Shown: one piece after another, positions 40,301 through 52,605 of the stretch
How positions within the stretch are numbered: the stretch's first letter is position 1
Layout of the letters: each line of letters opens with the position of its first letter
NCBI GenBank assembly: GCA_030141605.1
Contig: JAQGDQ010002372.1
Coordinates: 60,001 to 124,000, forward strand
Source: Tubiluchus corallicola
Taxonomy: Eukaryota > Priapulida > Priapulimorpha > Priapulimorphida > Tubiluchidae
Direction of reading: 5' to 3'
Length of the DNA stretch: 64,000 bases
Notes under the pieces: generated by a model
What the model saw: the letters and a program-made list of their open reading frames with translations, nothing else
Database searches by the model: none
What the model was told of the DNA's origin: nothing
Made by a program: the position numbers and the translations under genes

Positions 40301-43300
40301 AATTATATTAGCTAGCAGAAAGTATTTGAATTTTATGAGGCTAGGTAAATAAATATTTTGCGGAATTATACCTTCCAGTCATCCCAGCAAAATTTGAACA
40401 AAAAGTTTTTGGATAAAGTAGCAGAGGTACAAGAGTGCACATTTCACACGTATTTGATTATCATTTCTTTAGATGCAAGTGCTTTATGTATTGTTTGTAT
40501 TTATTTTTGGTATTTATGGTATTTTATTAAGTTACCAAAACTCATTTTTCAACAGGATGATACAGCAGTCCTTTATTGATATGGAGAACATGTTTGATTT
40601 ACTAAACCAGAAACAGGAAGTGCAAGACACACCTGATGCCTTAGACTTGCGTGTATCTAGTGGAAAAATAGAATTTAAAGATGTCTGCTTTCAATATGAT
40701 GACAGGTCTGCAAGTTTTTACATATTGATGTTCAGCTAACAGAAAGTATTTGAATTTATAGGTTATAGGTTCTAGTGCTCTAGGTTATTGTAGCTGCTAC
40801 AAAACAAAATAAATTCAAATTGCTTTTGAATGCACACATTTGTTTAAATTCAAATATTTTTTTGATAATATGAAGTAGTTAGAAAAAATTTAGAGTAAGT
40901 TTTCACATTAAATATCACATTGACACAGCGAGTTAAGTAAATTGTATTTAAGTGGCAATCAAGATTTACAACAAACTAACACTTCCAGAAAACAGCTTTT
41001 GAATATGAATATTTGAGCCTTCAAGAAGATGCAGTGTTGCTATAACATATGTACTTCCCACTCTTCCACTTTGGTTGTCATCCAGTTCAGTTCTCTGTTA
41101 TTGTTGGTGAATAAATGTACTTATTTATTCGTTATAATAGTATTACGAGAGGGCCTATAGAAGAATTAATCACATCTTGTTTAACTAAGCAATTGATATA
41201 TTGCTCCAAATATTATCTTTTATGGAGTTCTTTTAATTTTGCAATAACTAAATCACTTATATGGAGTGACACTCTTTATTCTGTTTCCCAACAACACTTC
41301 TCTCTCTTTGCCAAAATTGGTCACATTTGATAGTCTGTACTGCAGTATGTGGCTCAAGACCGCTAAGTGTAATTATTTGGCTCAGGAACTTGTGATATTG
41401 CTTTTAAGATGTTTTGCAGATACTTCGTTATTGTTTTGTAAAGTTATTAAATTTTTCGTAATTGTTTATGTAGTTGAATTGAACTATACTTTTTTCTGAT
41501 AATATGAATTTAGTTTAAGTATTTACCGTATATACTTATGTACAAGTCGAATTTTTGGGAGGCAATTTTCAAGGTGAAATTTTTGGAGTCGATTTATACT
41601 CACGATATGTTTTTGGGAGATGTTGCTAAAGAGTCGTCTACAATAGGAATATGTAAAGAAATAATCCTTCACTATATGCTGGACTGAATGAACACTCATA
41701 CTGTGATACTTCACATCAGAGAATGTTTGCATCTTGACATTACTTCACAAAATTAACAAATATTACTGTAATTTATTTTAATGTATGTGAAATTAAGTTA
41801 AAATTTATATATTACCAGTAAATAAACTAGCGACGGAGCACTTGATCAGAACATGGAATTGCTTATGATGTTACTGAATTAAACTGTGACGTTTCAGATA
41901 TGAGTTTTTAGTTATAAGTGAGAAATCAGCGACTGAAATGTTACGACGGATCCTGACCGCTATATCCTAGAGTTAAAGGCATTACAAACAAATTATGCAC
42001 GATGAAAGGCCAGGCTGTATTATCTTGGATTGCATTGAGGGCCCTCAACATGAATACACACACACACACACACACACACCACACACTGGTTAGATATAAT
42101 ATACTTGGCCCAGGCACTTGTACGTATCTTACACACTAACACAGTAGGCTGCTATTGATTTATTACTCGGCCATTGTTGACATCATTTACTTTGGAAGAT
42201 CTTAATATTTTATGGTGGAATTGTGCACAGGTAATATATAAAATGATGCAATTTTTGGTCTTAAAATGTACAACACCGACTCGTACATAATGCTGACTTG
42301 TACACACGTATATATGGTATTTCCAGATTCTAGGAGTTTTTTTATTGTCTTTCCTGCTTAATTTAAGGGATCACTTCTGAAAAGCATTTAGTATCAATTT
42401 TTTTCTTGTATTTGTGAAGGAGGCAAATATTGAAGTCTGTTTCGTTTACTGTCGAGCCTGGACAAACAGTGGCATTGGTATGTTTAGATTTTTTAATCAG
42501 TAGCATTTGAATAATGCAGAGGTTTTTAAAAATTTAAAAACAGAGATTTATAGTTTAGCAGGACAAGCAGTATAAGATATCATGGGTACAATACTCCTTC
42601 TAAGCTGTTTCATTTGTCGTACTGCCTGAGGGAAATATAGTCTTACTGAGACAGCATATACACAAATGTAGCTGAGATACTTTTGCTGGTCATGTGTTTT
42701 ATCTTAGAGAATTATCCTGCTACGAGTTTGTATGTTGAGTAGGTCTTGGAACAGTGTGCTGGGTCTCAGCTCACTGAATGCTGAATTGCATGAAAAATAC
42801 CATTAATCATTAATAATTGTGCAGTTAACATTTATATATCTGCAGTGATTTTATGGGTGAGTATTTTCTGATGCAGGTTGGTCATACAGGAAGTGGAAAA
42901 AGCACCATTGTTCGTTTGATATTCAGGTTCTACGATGTAAATAGTGGCAGTATACTTATCGATGATCAAGATATCTCGCAGGTAATATGAATGAGGATGC
43001 TAATTTATAAACTGGGCAGTGTGATGAATTAATTTATACTTTGAAGTCTACTATCTTTCGTGTGCACACTTATTAAAGTTTTTTGTATGAGTGACTAATT
43101 TCTATATAATTGGCAGCGAGATGCTTTTCTATGAGTACTCTGAGTCTTATGTTGAAAAAGGTGGTCTCCTTTATGAGCACTTAACATTAGCATTAGCACA
43201 TTACCTTACTGTTTAAATTATGGAGCACACTATGTGCTGTAGAATGAATAATTTTTAAATTTCCCCATTTGAGCATTTTTATCACAGATTCTACATTACT

Positions 43301-46300
43301 TTTTTTTACAGGTTAAACAGTCTTCTCTTAGAAAGACTATTGGCGTAGTCCCTCAGGATACTGTTCTTTTTAACGACAACATCATGTAAGTTTGTTTTGC
43401 CCAGTTATGTTATCTACTGCACATAAAAGCTAATATTGTGTGAGTTATTTGACTTCCTGAATGCCAAGTAACTGTTTTTAACTGTTTTCTAAACAAATTG
43501 AAATCCAAATAATTTTGAAAATTGGGTACTTTGATACCTCTATAAAAAGTTTTGCAACTTGCCATGTGAGATTAGTTATAGTCAGAAAAAGTACCATTAT
43601 TCGGCTAGCAAGAAGTCAAACAAAAGCCTTCAAGCTTATTTTACTGTGATGATAACTGAATTGTCACATACTTGTCTTACTCAAGACACATATAATTAAT
43701 ATAATAAGAGAAGCCAGCCATGCAGTTGAGCATGACATCTGCTTTTACCCTATCCTGAATATTTGCGTGATGACTTGAGTACGCTTTACATTTTCTTGCT
43801 TCTTATTTGGACATTGGATTGATGGTTGTCACATGGTAGCAAAGCCACTGCATTTTTAAGTTTGACAACCTTGATGTCAGGCAACGTGGGACACTTCGTA
43901 AATGTTTATGAATGTCTTTTTTCTGATGTCATCATTAAAAAAACACACCTGCCGATCATATGGTTTTCTTAATACATTCTCCTGGTGTTCACAGGTTTGA
44001 ATGCACAAGCTCCATCAAAACTTAAAATGACTTTGATCTGATGCTCTAGCATTGTGATAACCTTGTCCAACTAAATATGTTTTTCACAGGATTCTTAACT
44101 ATGCCGAGTTTAAGTAAATTATTTGATTGACAAAACTGTGATAATGAGAAATTTTCTGGCATTGCTGGTTCAGTGCAAAAAAAAAATTGTAAAAAACAGT
44201 ACATTATTTTGTAATTTATGTGCTCAAAGTCTTCTGCTTCTTTATGCACATTTCTCTGTCTTAAATATTGTTTTTTATGTTTTGTATTATCCAGGTACAA
44301 TGTTAGGTATGGCCGAGTGACTGCAGAAGATGAAGAGGTGGAAAAGGCTGCGAGAGCTGCTGAAATACATGACAGGATAACTACATTTCCTGATGGTAGG
44401 TAGCACTAGTTGATGATAGCTGTTATAATAAGCTACTGTATTTCTGCCCTGTAAGATGCACTGACATATAAGTGGCACCCTCATTTTGTAGAGCAAAATC
44501 AAAATTAACAGATTTTTAGCCTCTGTTAGGTTTTAAACTCAGTAATGGCTCATGATTCACATTTACAATTTGCAGACGACTTTGTCCTGATTGTTTCTTT
44601 GAGTCACACTACCCAGTGCACAACTGCTAGTGTATCAAGTTACAAGATTGTGAGCTCTAGTCATTTCATATTTGCATGATAGAAGCGGTTGTATAAGACA
44701 TAATTTAAAAGTTAAAAGTGGTTTTTAGCTTGACCTTCATCTGTAATCATTTAACCTGCAATAAAAGGTGCGCATGTCAATTGCCATTAGTATATTTGCC
44801 TGTTATAAGTGCAGCAATAGCGTTGTCGTCTATATTAGGCCTCCTCAATAAGATCCAAGCTGCTTTTAGCATGGTTTTTGACTTTCTGCTGGAAAAAAGC
44901 ACATTTCATGTGGTGAAAAATATGGTACACACCTGTGAAGGGCAGTGGTTTTAGTGGTTTAATATTGATGAAAATCCATGTATGTTATAATAGTTGTAAA
45001 CTGTTTGTTACAGGTTATGACACAACAGTAGGAGAACGTGGGTTAAAACTGAGTGGTGGAGAAAAGCAACGAGTGGCCATTGCTAGGACGATACTGAAGG
45101 CTCCCCAGATTGTCTTGCTTGATGAGGTGAAGATTTCTTATACTTTTTCCCTAATTTTAGTAAAATCACTTATTACTTGAGATTTAACAGTTTTGACTAT
45201 CTAAGATAGCTTTGGTTTTGACATTAGCACAATTAACTCTCGAAAAAATTTTAATTGCAGTGAGTAGAACAAGTAAGAAAAGTTAATGTCTATCTCATGG
45301 TTAGCATTTTGAACTTTTGTATAATGAACAACTTAAATATAAAACATCTTGCAAGCATTTTGGTTTTTGTACTGGAAAAGTAAAGGGATGCTTATCTATG
45401 TGGAAGGGAAAGTTTTAGAAGCATGTGATGATTGCAAGTAGACATCAAAAAATTGATTGAAATTAAATGATTTATGCAGTTAGTAAGCTATAGTTCTTAA
45501 ACTGGTTATCCTGATGGCAAACAAATATTTCAGATTGAAAGTATGAACATGTGCTGTTTTAAATATAATTTCAAGAAACAAGGTTTTTAATTTGCTGGGT
45601 GAAATTTTGTTTTATAATATTATATTACTGCTGTACTATGTATGTGAGTTCTTAATTTAGGCTAATTTTGTGGAGTTATTAATGTAGGTATTATTTTTTA
45701 AAAACAATTGAGCCTATGAATTGCAAAAATTAACATAAATGAATAGTAGTTCTAAATTTCGATAGTTGCTCGCAAACAGCTTACAAATAAAAAATTTCAA
45801 ATTATATTTAGGAATAGTAGTGTAAGGCATAGTTCACAGTACAACACTGTATGGTACAAACGACAATACTGACATTATTTAATTACTTAGCTAAACAAAG
45901 GCTTAGCAATGTATGCTGTGCTACCAAAACAGTATTCACAGATCACTTTTATTCATAATTCATTGTTGTTCCATAGCAGTGTGTGAATACAAATAATCTC
46001 GAAAATAAATCACGACTTGAATATCGATGTGTTTACAAATAGTACCACTATATACTGTTTTTGCTGGGAGGCAAAGGCACATTAATAACACGATTATATT
46101 AATATTCATATTGTGCACCATTAGCAGTTTTCGCTGTGGGAATAATCACAGTTTTCACTTTGTAAATAGCAGTGTTATGCATTAGTCACTGTTTTAACTG
46201 TCTGAATAGCTTTAGCTGATACAATGGTCACTACTTTCATACATATCATACACCAGATTGCAGTCTTCACTATGTGAACAGGTATATTTTGCAAGTTTTC

Positions 46301-47748
46301 ACTGTATAAATAAAATCCCTCTGTTCCTTTTCCATTTCTTTATTGTTGGGTATTTGTTAATTAAAAGTAAAAAGTAAATAGTAAATATAGTATAGTGCTT
46401 AATGATATTTAATGAACTAGTGGTGTGATATTTTGACTGTGAGTATCTTGTCTAGTTTTTTGATTAATTCATATGCATATTTGACAGGCAACATCTGCTT
46501 TGGATACTAAAACTGAGCGAGCAATTCAGTCGTCTTTAGCAAGGGTTTGCGCAGGAAGAACCACTTTGGTAGTGGCTCACAGGTATAACACAGTTGTCAG
46601 TGATTTTTTGCTGGGAAGGCTAATTTTTGTTTTACTCTTACATTTAGTATGGCTGCTGTTTTCCCTAATATTTAATAGGCTACATTTGCAAAGTTTTTGA
46701 ACAAGCCTGGACTTTCATTTAAAGATAAGTAAAGGATAATTAAAATAAATTAGTAAAGACTTGTGGACATTTCTTGAGACGTCCGCATTGTATTTAGAAT
46801 GTATCTCCATCAGAATGGATAGTATCTATGGTACTGGTGATCTACATCATTGAGCTTTAGTATTAGAATACATGGATTTGTGAGTTATCTAACTCTGTCG
46901 TAACTTTTTCGAATGATGTGTGATGAGAGGTACTCTAACCTTGAACCAAAAAACAAAAAAGTGATAGAAAAGTATTGTAATTGTAATTTATTGTCTCCTT
47001 GTGTTAAAAGATTGTTAGATGACAGAAAAATTAAGACCAGATAAAGTCATGCAGCCAGCTGATTTGTGTGAGCATTTTTTGACAGAAAATTTGAGAGGGA
47101 GACTTAATCAGTAATACCTGCTATAATGTCATTTAGGCTTTCTCTGATTTATTATTCTTAACACTAATATAATTTCATTGTCACGAATTCAATTTTTTGA
47201 TGCCTGAAAAAGGTATCGTTGTGGCTTATACGAGCGTGATGTTTTGAATGAATTTCTGTAAATGCACTTGTGTATATAATAGTTTACTTACTGAAACATT
47301 AAGTATTATACCTTTTGTACAGGTATTATAAATTATTGAAATGTTGTTTGAGTTTCTTAATTATCCCTAACACAATTTCTCTTAGAGTTGCCGAACCAGC
47401 AGCTGACAACATAGGCAAGACTCCAACAACTTTTATTATTTTAAAATGCAGTAAAGTTGGATAAGTTGACTGACTGCTGTTGGTCACTTTAGTAAAGAAA
47501 TATTGATTCTCTCTCATTTTAACCTCATTTGCAGACTATCAACTATAATACATGCAGATTTAATACTGGTATTGCGAGAGGGGGAAATTATTGAGCGAGG
47601 GAGGCACGATGAATTATTACTACAAAATGGAGCTTACGGCAGTATGTGGCAAGAACAGCAACAAAAACATAAAGAATCTTCAGAAGATGTTCTTATAAAC
47701 CTCGGTGATGATGAAACCAACGGGCCATCTGCTGGCAGTCAAAGTTAA
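32147..47748 (+). CDS. ABCB6: ABCB6/HMT-1-type half ABC transporter, 20 exons, complete
   Basis: Join 32147-32276, 32620-32702, 33115-33181, 33525-33750, 34221-34374, 34801-35011, 35572-35661, 36095-36197, 36555-36644, 37408-37529, 38237-38346, 38760-39031, 40556-40705, 42420-42477, 42877-42981, 43312-43385, 44295-44395, 45014-45126, 46488-46582, 47535-47748: 2568 nt, 855 residues. Every intron is GT-AG and the phases agree. The order is an N-terminal membrane domain, a six-helix ABC domain, then one NBD. Landmarks: Tyr600 (A-loop), GHTGSGKS 624-631 (Walker A), Gln672, LSGGE 728-732, IVLLDE 748-753 (Walker B), SALD 756-759, His784. Length and whole-protein match fit ABCB6 (vertebrate form about 842 residues), which moves porphyrins or, in the HMT-1 branch, metal-thiol conjugates; it works as a dimer in mitochondrial, endolysosomal or plasma membranes. 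The ATG has A at -3 and G at +4. Confidence 0.97.
34801..40705 (+). other. ABCB6 exons 6-13: ABC transmembrane core
   Basis: Residues 221-603. Family landmarks in order: [86 protein letters not shown] and [11 protein letters not shown]. These runs are nearly unchanged between ABCB6 proteins, so the family call does not depend on the NBD alone. Confidence 0.93.
39284..40121. mobile_element. MITE-like element in ABCB6 intron 12
   Basis: The left end has TTTATTAGACTCAC and the inverted right end TTTAATAGACTCAC (13 of 14). The left arm iterates the theme (AATAGACTCA, AATTGACTCAA twice). About 840 bp, no coding capacity. The boundaries are approximate. Confidence 0.5.
41526..42317. mobile_element. 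MITE in ABCB6 intron 13 with TA target site
   Basis: The left end CCGTATATACTTATGTACAA and the inverted right end CCATATATACGTGTGTACAA match over most of about 25 bp. TA lies directly outside each (41524-41525 and 42318-42319), as for Tc1/mariner-type insertion. GTACAAGTCGA-like words recur near both ends. 792 bp, no transposase. Confidence 0.68.
42055..42080. repeat. (CA)n microsatellite
   Basis: About 13 CA units inside the intron-13 MITE. Confidence 0.95.
42420..47748 (+). other. ABCB6 exons 14-20: nucleotide-binding domain and C-terminal tail
   Basis: Residues 603-855, with the domain start ([13 protein letters not shown]) in exon 13. Walker A lies in exon 15, Q-loop in 16, signature and Walker B in 18, D- and H-loops in 19. 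The split after IVLLDE (45126) puts Walker B and ATSALD in different exons. The acidic tail ([13 protein letters not shown]) is lineage-specific in my view. Confidence 0.93.
45830..46320. repeat. Degenerate CAGTTTTCACTGTGTGAATA-like iterations in ABCB6 intron 18
   Basis: Related words recur at irregular spacing (for example AGCAGTTTTCGCTGTGGGAA, CACAGTTTTCACTTTGTAAA, AGTTTTCACTGTATAAA). It may be an old minisatellite. Confidence 0.4.
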
Positions 47749-50700
47749 TATTAGATGAAAATTAGATATTTGTATTCATGTGATAATTATTAGGATGTTT
47801 GATGATGGTGATAGTGATGATGGAAGAATTGAATTGGATTATCATTCTTATGAGATACTATTATGTTTGCCTGTATAGTTTGTAAATAGATGTAGTTAAT
47901 AGCTGCTTGTTATCATCTTTACTGTTGCCAATTTATTAAAATTGTCTTTTGTCCAAATTGTCACTAAAATATGCAGAAAAGTGTGACTCTGCAAATCTAG
48001 ATTGACAGTAACAAAGACTAATGTAAATAACACCAACTGTAGATAAAATACAAACTCATTAGTTGTATAAACAAATCTTTAAACACAGTCTCATTATAAG
48101 ATCAGTAAATTTGTATTTTATCTGCAGTTGATGTTGTTTAAGTTGTTCATTGTTAACTCAATATTCAGTGCAGAATGATTTTTTCTTATACTTTGATTTA
48201 TGTCATACCTATATCTAGCATGTTTGTTTAATAGCCAGTTATACTAGTGACTGACATGATAGGGATTTGACTGGGATCGAGACTTATGGACCAATTAACT
48301 AAAAGCATATTAGTGGGCAATTGGGTTAAAGGCTCAGCAGCAATGGGCTTTTTAGACTCCAATCGTCTAAGTGATCTAGAAAACAGAACACACCTCACTG
48401 CAGTTAACTATGTATGTTGGATTTTTGGATCGTGCTAACAGTGTTTCAAGCATAGAAATTTGTTTTTGTTTGCGATAATGGTTGGTGTTTAGCATTTATT
48501 TATAACACACAAATCCATTTTAACTATAATATTGTGCGAGAGATAAGGATGAATAAGTTATTTAGAAGTTATTAATTGTAAATTTAAACAAAATTTATAC
48601 TGTTTTTATGCACTACACAGTAATACCCAGTTATTAATGCTAACTGAAAAGCACAACATAAAGAAGTTTTATAGCCCTATGTAATATCTGTTATTAGGGT
48701 TATGTGTCAGGAGAGTTTAGTAGAAATAATATCACAGTTAAAAACAAAGGTTGTTTGCTCAAATCAGCTAGTCATAGTGACGAATTATATCGTGTTCTCT
48801 TATTGAATATGTCAGCATCTACTGATTACTGCGCTGAGGGAAGCTTTGTTCTTTATGAAGGTTCAAAACATTACATGCAAATAGATCAGGTCGTGACATA
48901 CTGTGGCATTTATTACATGGACATATGCATAAAGCGTATATTCATAATACATGTACAGGAACATAGGTAGCGAGTATAAATCCACTCAAAGAAATAACAG
49001 CAACAAAAGAGGAAATGAACAATACACATTTAACCTATTAAATGTTTACAACCATGTGAATCCATTGCTTATCACAAACAATCCAGCCCGGTTTACATAA
49101 CATGCGAATTTCGTACTGCTTCTCAATAATCCATTCCATACAGTGGGAAGTTTAGTAAGACATTAACCAAACTGTTAAAGTAAAATTGCTGCATATCACA
49201 ACAGTATCATTAAGAAATATATACAGCGTGTCATCCTGTTTTCCCCGTAGTTTGCATAAAGGTATAAAATTGATTCACCAGCGAATCTGAGCCGAGTAAA
49301 AACAGTGTCTGTAATAGATACGCAATGCTTGTATCTATATAATGGTGCAATGTATTTATGGCGTTGTTTTTGACTGCAATATTGGTCCTTAGCACTTATT
49401 TATGACAGTCCATTCCTTCTCTAATGGTTTCTAGTTACTGCTTATTATTAAAGTAATGCCTGTTATTACGAAAGAAGCAAAACTATCATTTCTATAACTG
49501 CATGCTATTTTTTCATGAGTAACGGTTGACTGCAGAATTGATTCACCTTGGGTGCTAATTTAGTTTCTTATTCAGGAGATCACGTGAAGGTCATATTTAA
49601 CTAACTAAAGAAGCTAGTCACGTTCTCACCGAAGGTTAATTTAACTAGACGCAGCTGCACTGTGTGAACGTGAAACTGCTATGTGCAGAAAATTTGCTTT
49701 TAACTTACGCGAATCTTCAGTTTTTTATCTAAAAAGAAAGTAATTTGCAGTTTGACTTTCTGGACATGCATATGTGTTTAGCTATCAGTTCACAACTTGG
49801 AACTAGTCCGTTTATAATATTTTCTTGTTTTGTGTTTGGAGTTTTTGATACTGAATTGCTGGTAATATTTGCGTAATTCAGTTATGATTTGTTTTTTTTC
49901 TTAACCAGTACGGTAGTGTATAGTCAAACTAATAATTGCTGTTTTTCATTTTAATTTACCTGATTCGTTTTTAAGGATGACTTGAGTAGTTTTCGTCTTA
50001 TGCAGTATATTTCATGTATGGGTACGTGTGCATATTTTATTGTGAACGTCAAAAAGTGTATGTAAATAATCATGAAAAATTTATGACACGATTAATGGAA
50101 TAATAGTTATTAAATTTAGAATGTGTAGTTTGATCGGGTCTGTATTTATTACTCGTTTTTGTTCTGCGAACTTTGCTGGAGTAGACCAAGGTCTACATTT
50201 TTAAGCTTTGATTTGTACTTGTATATTGCGGTACGATCAATTCATGAGCTTCATAGTGGTGGTATTGAAACTCTAGAGGAATTCCTGTTAGGAGCAGGGA
50301 ACATGATAAATGTAACAAGATGCTGCACCGTCAGCTTGTATATGTATACAGTTTGGTGCGCTTGAAAATAATTTAAAAAATGGCAAAAGGTATTTTCTAT
50401 ATCATAAACATTATATAAGCTGTTTCTTGGAAAATCCGTAATTTTCATTAACCTGTAGATGTATATTAGTAAATGGATGGAATCATGATCATTTAACCAG
50501 CAACGAAATGCTGTTCTCCAGAAACAATAAATTAGTGAACTAACTTTTTTATTAAAAACGAGCTGACTGTCGTCCCGTGAGGTTGGTTTGTTAATTAAGA
50601 AATAATTTTTTTTATAAAACTAGCCTTATGATGCATTACACGCTTATAGGCGTACATGTACATATATTAAGTAGTATAATTTTGGCTTCCAGTTTGGCTG

Positions 50701-51229
50701 TAATTAGAGTGGTATAATGACACTAGGCTTCATTTTATGTTTTTAAAAGTCTAGCTCATTGCTCATTTTACTTTTCATAAAAGCTGAACGCTAAACAAAT
50801 TATTTTGCCGAGCTGACTGGATGATTGGTTAAATATAATAAAGCGTTTTCATAAAGAAATTAATAGACAATTTGGCTGTATGTTAATTACTGCTAATGCA
50901 TGCATGTAAAACGCGAACTGCTTCTGTGTAATTGATAAATGAGTTGCAATTATGCAGATAAACGTAGCCCCGGTTTGACGAACGGGTTGGGTTGCTACAA
51001 AACGGAAAAATACAAAGGCTAAATACTGGCCAGCATTAAAAAGATACGCACATTGCTTGTCAGCACCGCATAACCAGGATGCCAGGATTGGTGATATCAG
51101 AAATGCTTATAAGGTACACGTCTTTAATTATCATTTCGCCCCGGCTGTGACTATTATTACAGGATAAGGTGTGCGAGAGTACCATTATTTACCACCTAAT
51201 CAGAACTTTCTGATCGCTTTTCCTAAGCC
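47749..51229. other. 3' UTR and downstream flank of ABCB6
   Basis: Contains a GATGATG-type patch just after the stop and the inverted repeat at 48026-48138. No further gene was recognised; open frames at 48704-48970 and 50159-50365 lack family motifs and good splice context. I could not fix the polyadenylation site. Confidence 0.45.
48026..48138 (+). other. 28-bp stem inverted repeat in the ABCB6 3' flank
   Basis: 48026-48053 and 48111-48138 are inverted copies, 25 of 28 identical, with a 57-base spacer. In + strand RNA two of the three differences would be G-U pairs. It begins 278 bases after the stop codon. It could be a 3' UTR hairpin or the relic of a tiny fold-back element. Confidence 0.7.
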
Positions 51230-51415
51230 TACTCACCCTTAACTGAGTACCTGGTCGTGTGCAGGGGGAAGAAGGCAGCCGAGCAACGGACTAGTCGCCC
51301 CCTATCTTGTATGCCGCCTTAATCGCCAACGTATCTTCCCAGACAGGCATGGGTCATCCTTCCTAAGCAACATCCCCAACTCCCACCAGAGCTGCTGACG
51401 ATCCAGTTGGTGTTT
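51230..51415. other. GC-richer patch, possible old repeat
   Basis: Contains AACTGAGTACCTGGTCGTG and GCAACGGACTAGTCGCCCCC. Composition is clearly unlike the AT-rich surroundings. No open frame of known family; probably a remnant of a dispersed repeat. Confidence 0.3.
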
Positions 51416-52225
51416 TGGTTCAAGATATTTGTGAAACTTTCCAATTTATATCCTGAAGTTTAGACAATTGATAATATTTTTCAAATAGACGGAGTGTGTT
51501 TTGAAATATGCTATTACTCTGTAGCTTTATCCTCGGGTAGCTGTATATGAAATTTACTTATACGCGATGAGTGCAATGAGTACGGGGGTACAGATATACA
51601 GAATAATTTATTACGTCAAAGGATTGCAGAAATAATAGAGAATCTATTATGCCTTTAGAACATAGTATGGAAACCTCGCGTGTCTTCACACAATCTGGTC
51701 TTTCACGTAATTTGGAGGGTACGAACGGAGCACTGACCTAAAAATGCTGGGAGTAATTTATCGATTGACCTAAATGGCTTGGAAGTTCACCGGACCTCAA
51801 ACCCGTTAACAAATTAGCTATCCCGAAAGACAAAGTGGAAGATGAATGATAAGAGATAAAACTAAAAGATGACAAAAATAAGCCATGGTCAGTATTCAAC
51901 TAAACTTATGTGTTGGAGGGCCTTGAGTTCTTCGAGTCCCTACTCCAGTCACCTTTTCATTATTGTAGGCTGTGCTATATCTAATAGGCTTTTACCATAT
52001 TTTGATGGCATATTCCCTGAACAATAATTAGGTGTACTACTTATTTTTGTTCCAACGCAAAAGGTTGTGTACCACCCTGTGTTTTAGTTGTAACTGTTGC
52101 ATAAATGACTCATGGTTCCGTTTATGATTTACGTTTTCATCTGTCACGGATCTAAAGTTGTTTTTTCTTAATAATTTTTATAACAATTCACTGACCCCTA
52201 GACATTGCTCACGGCATTGAAAATA
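51416..52225. other. Intergenic, nothing recognised
   Basis: No supported gene or element. Confidence 0.4.
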
Positions 52226-52263
<38 letters not shown>

Positions 52264-52282
52264 AGAGAGAGAGAGAGAGAGA
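52226..52282. repeat. (TA)n then (GA)n microsatellite at the 3' side of the LINE
   Basis: TA units to about 52260, GAAA, then nine GA units to 52282. The retrotransposon's A-rich 3' tail starts at 52283. Confidence 0.95.
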
Positions 52283-52605
52283 TTTTTTATTATTATTACA
52301 ACTCTATTTTATTATATATATTAACATAAATACATACATAATATACATAAATTCCCTCTATTTGCAGGGACCAGTATGAACATGATTATAATAAGTTGGA
52401 AAATAATTACAATTATCCCTTTTAATATCATTTGTGACTATGATAACAGTAAAACGCTTATATACAAAAACATATCAACAACTAGAGGCAACATAGCTAG
52501 ATTTACATTTAAATTTATATTTACCTAATTTTATAAATAACTCTTACTTTTATATTTTCATTGACGGGTAGCAATCTAATTATATAAAATGACAGTGACT
52601 GGACT

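Noticed and set aside
48704-48970. 88-residue open frame downstream of ABCB6
   Set aside because: No recognised motif, signal or splice context; consistent with chance in AT-rich DNA.
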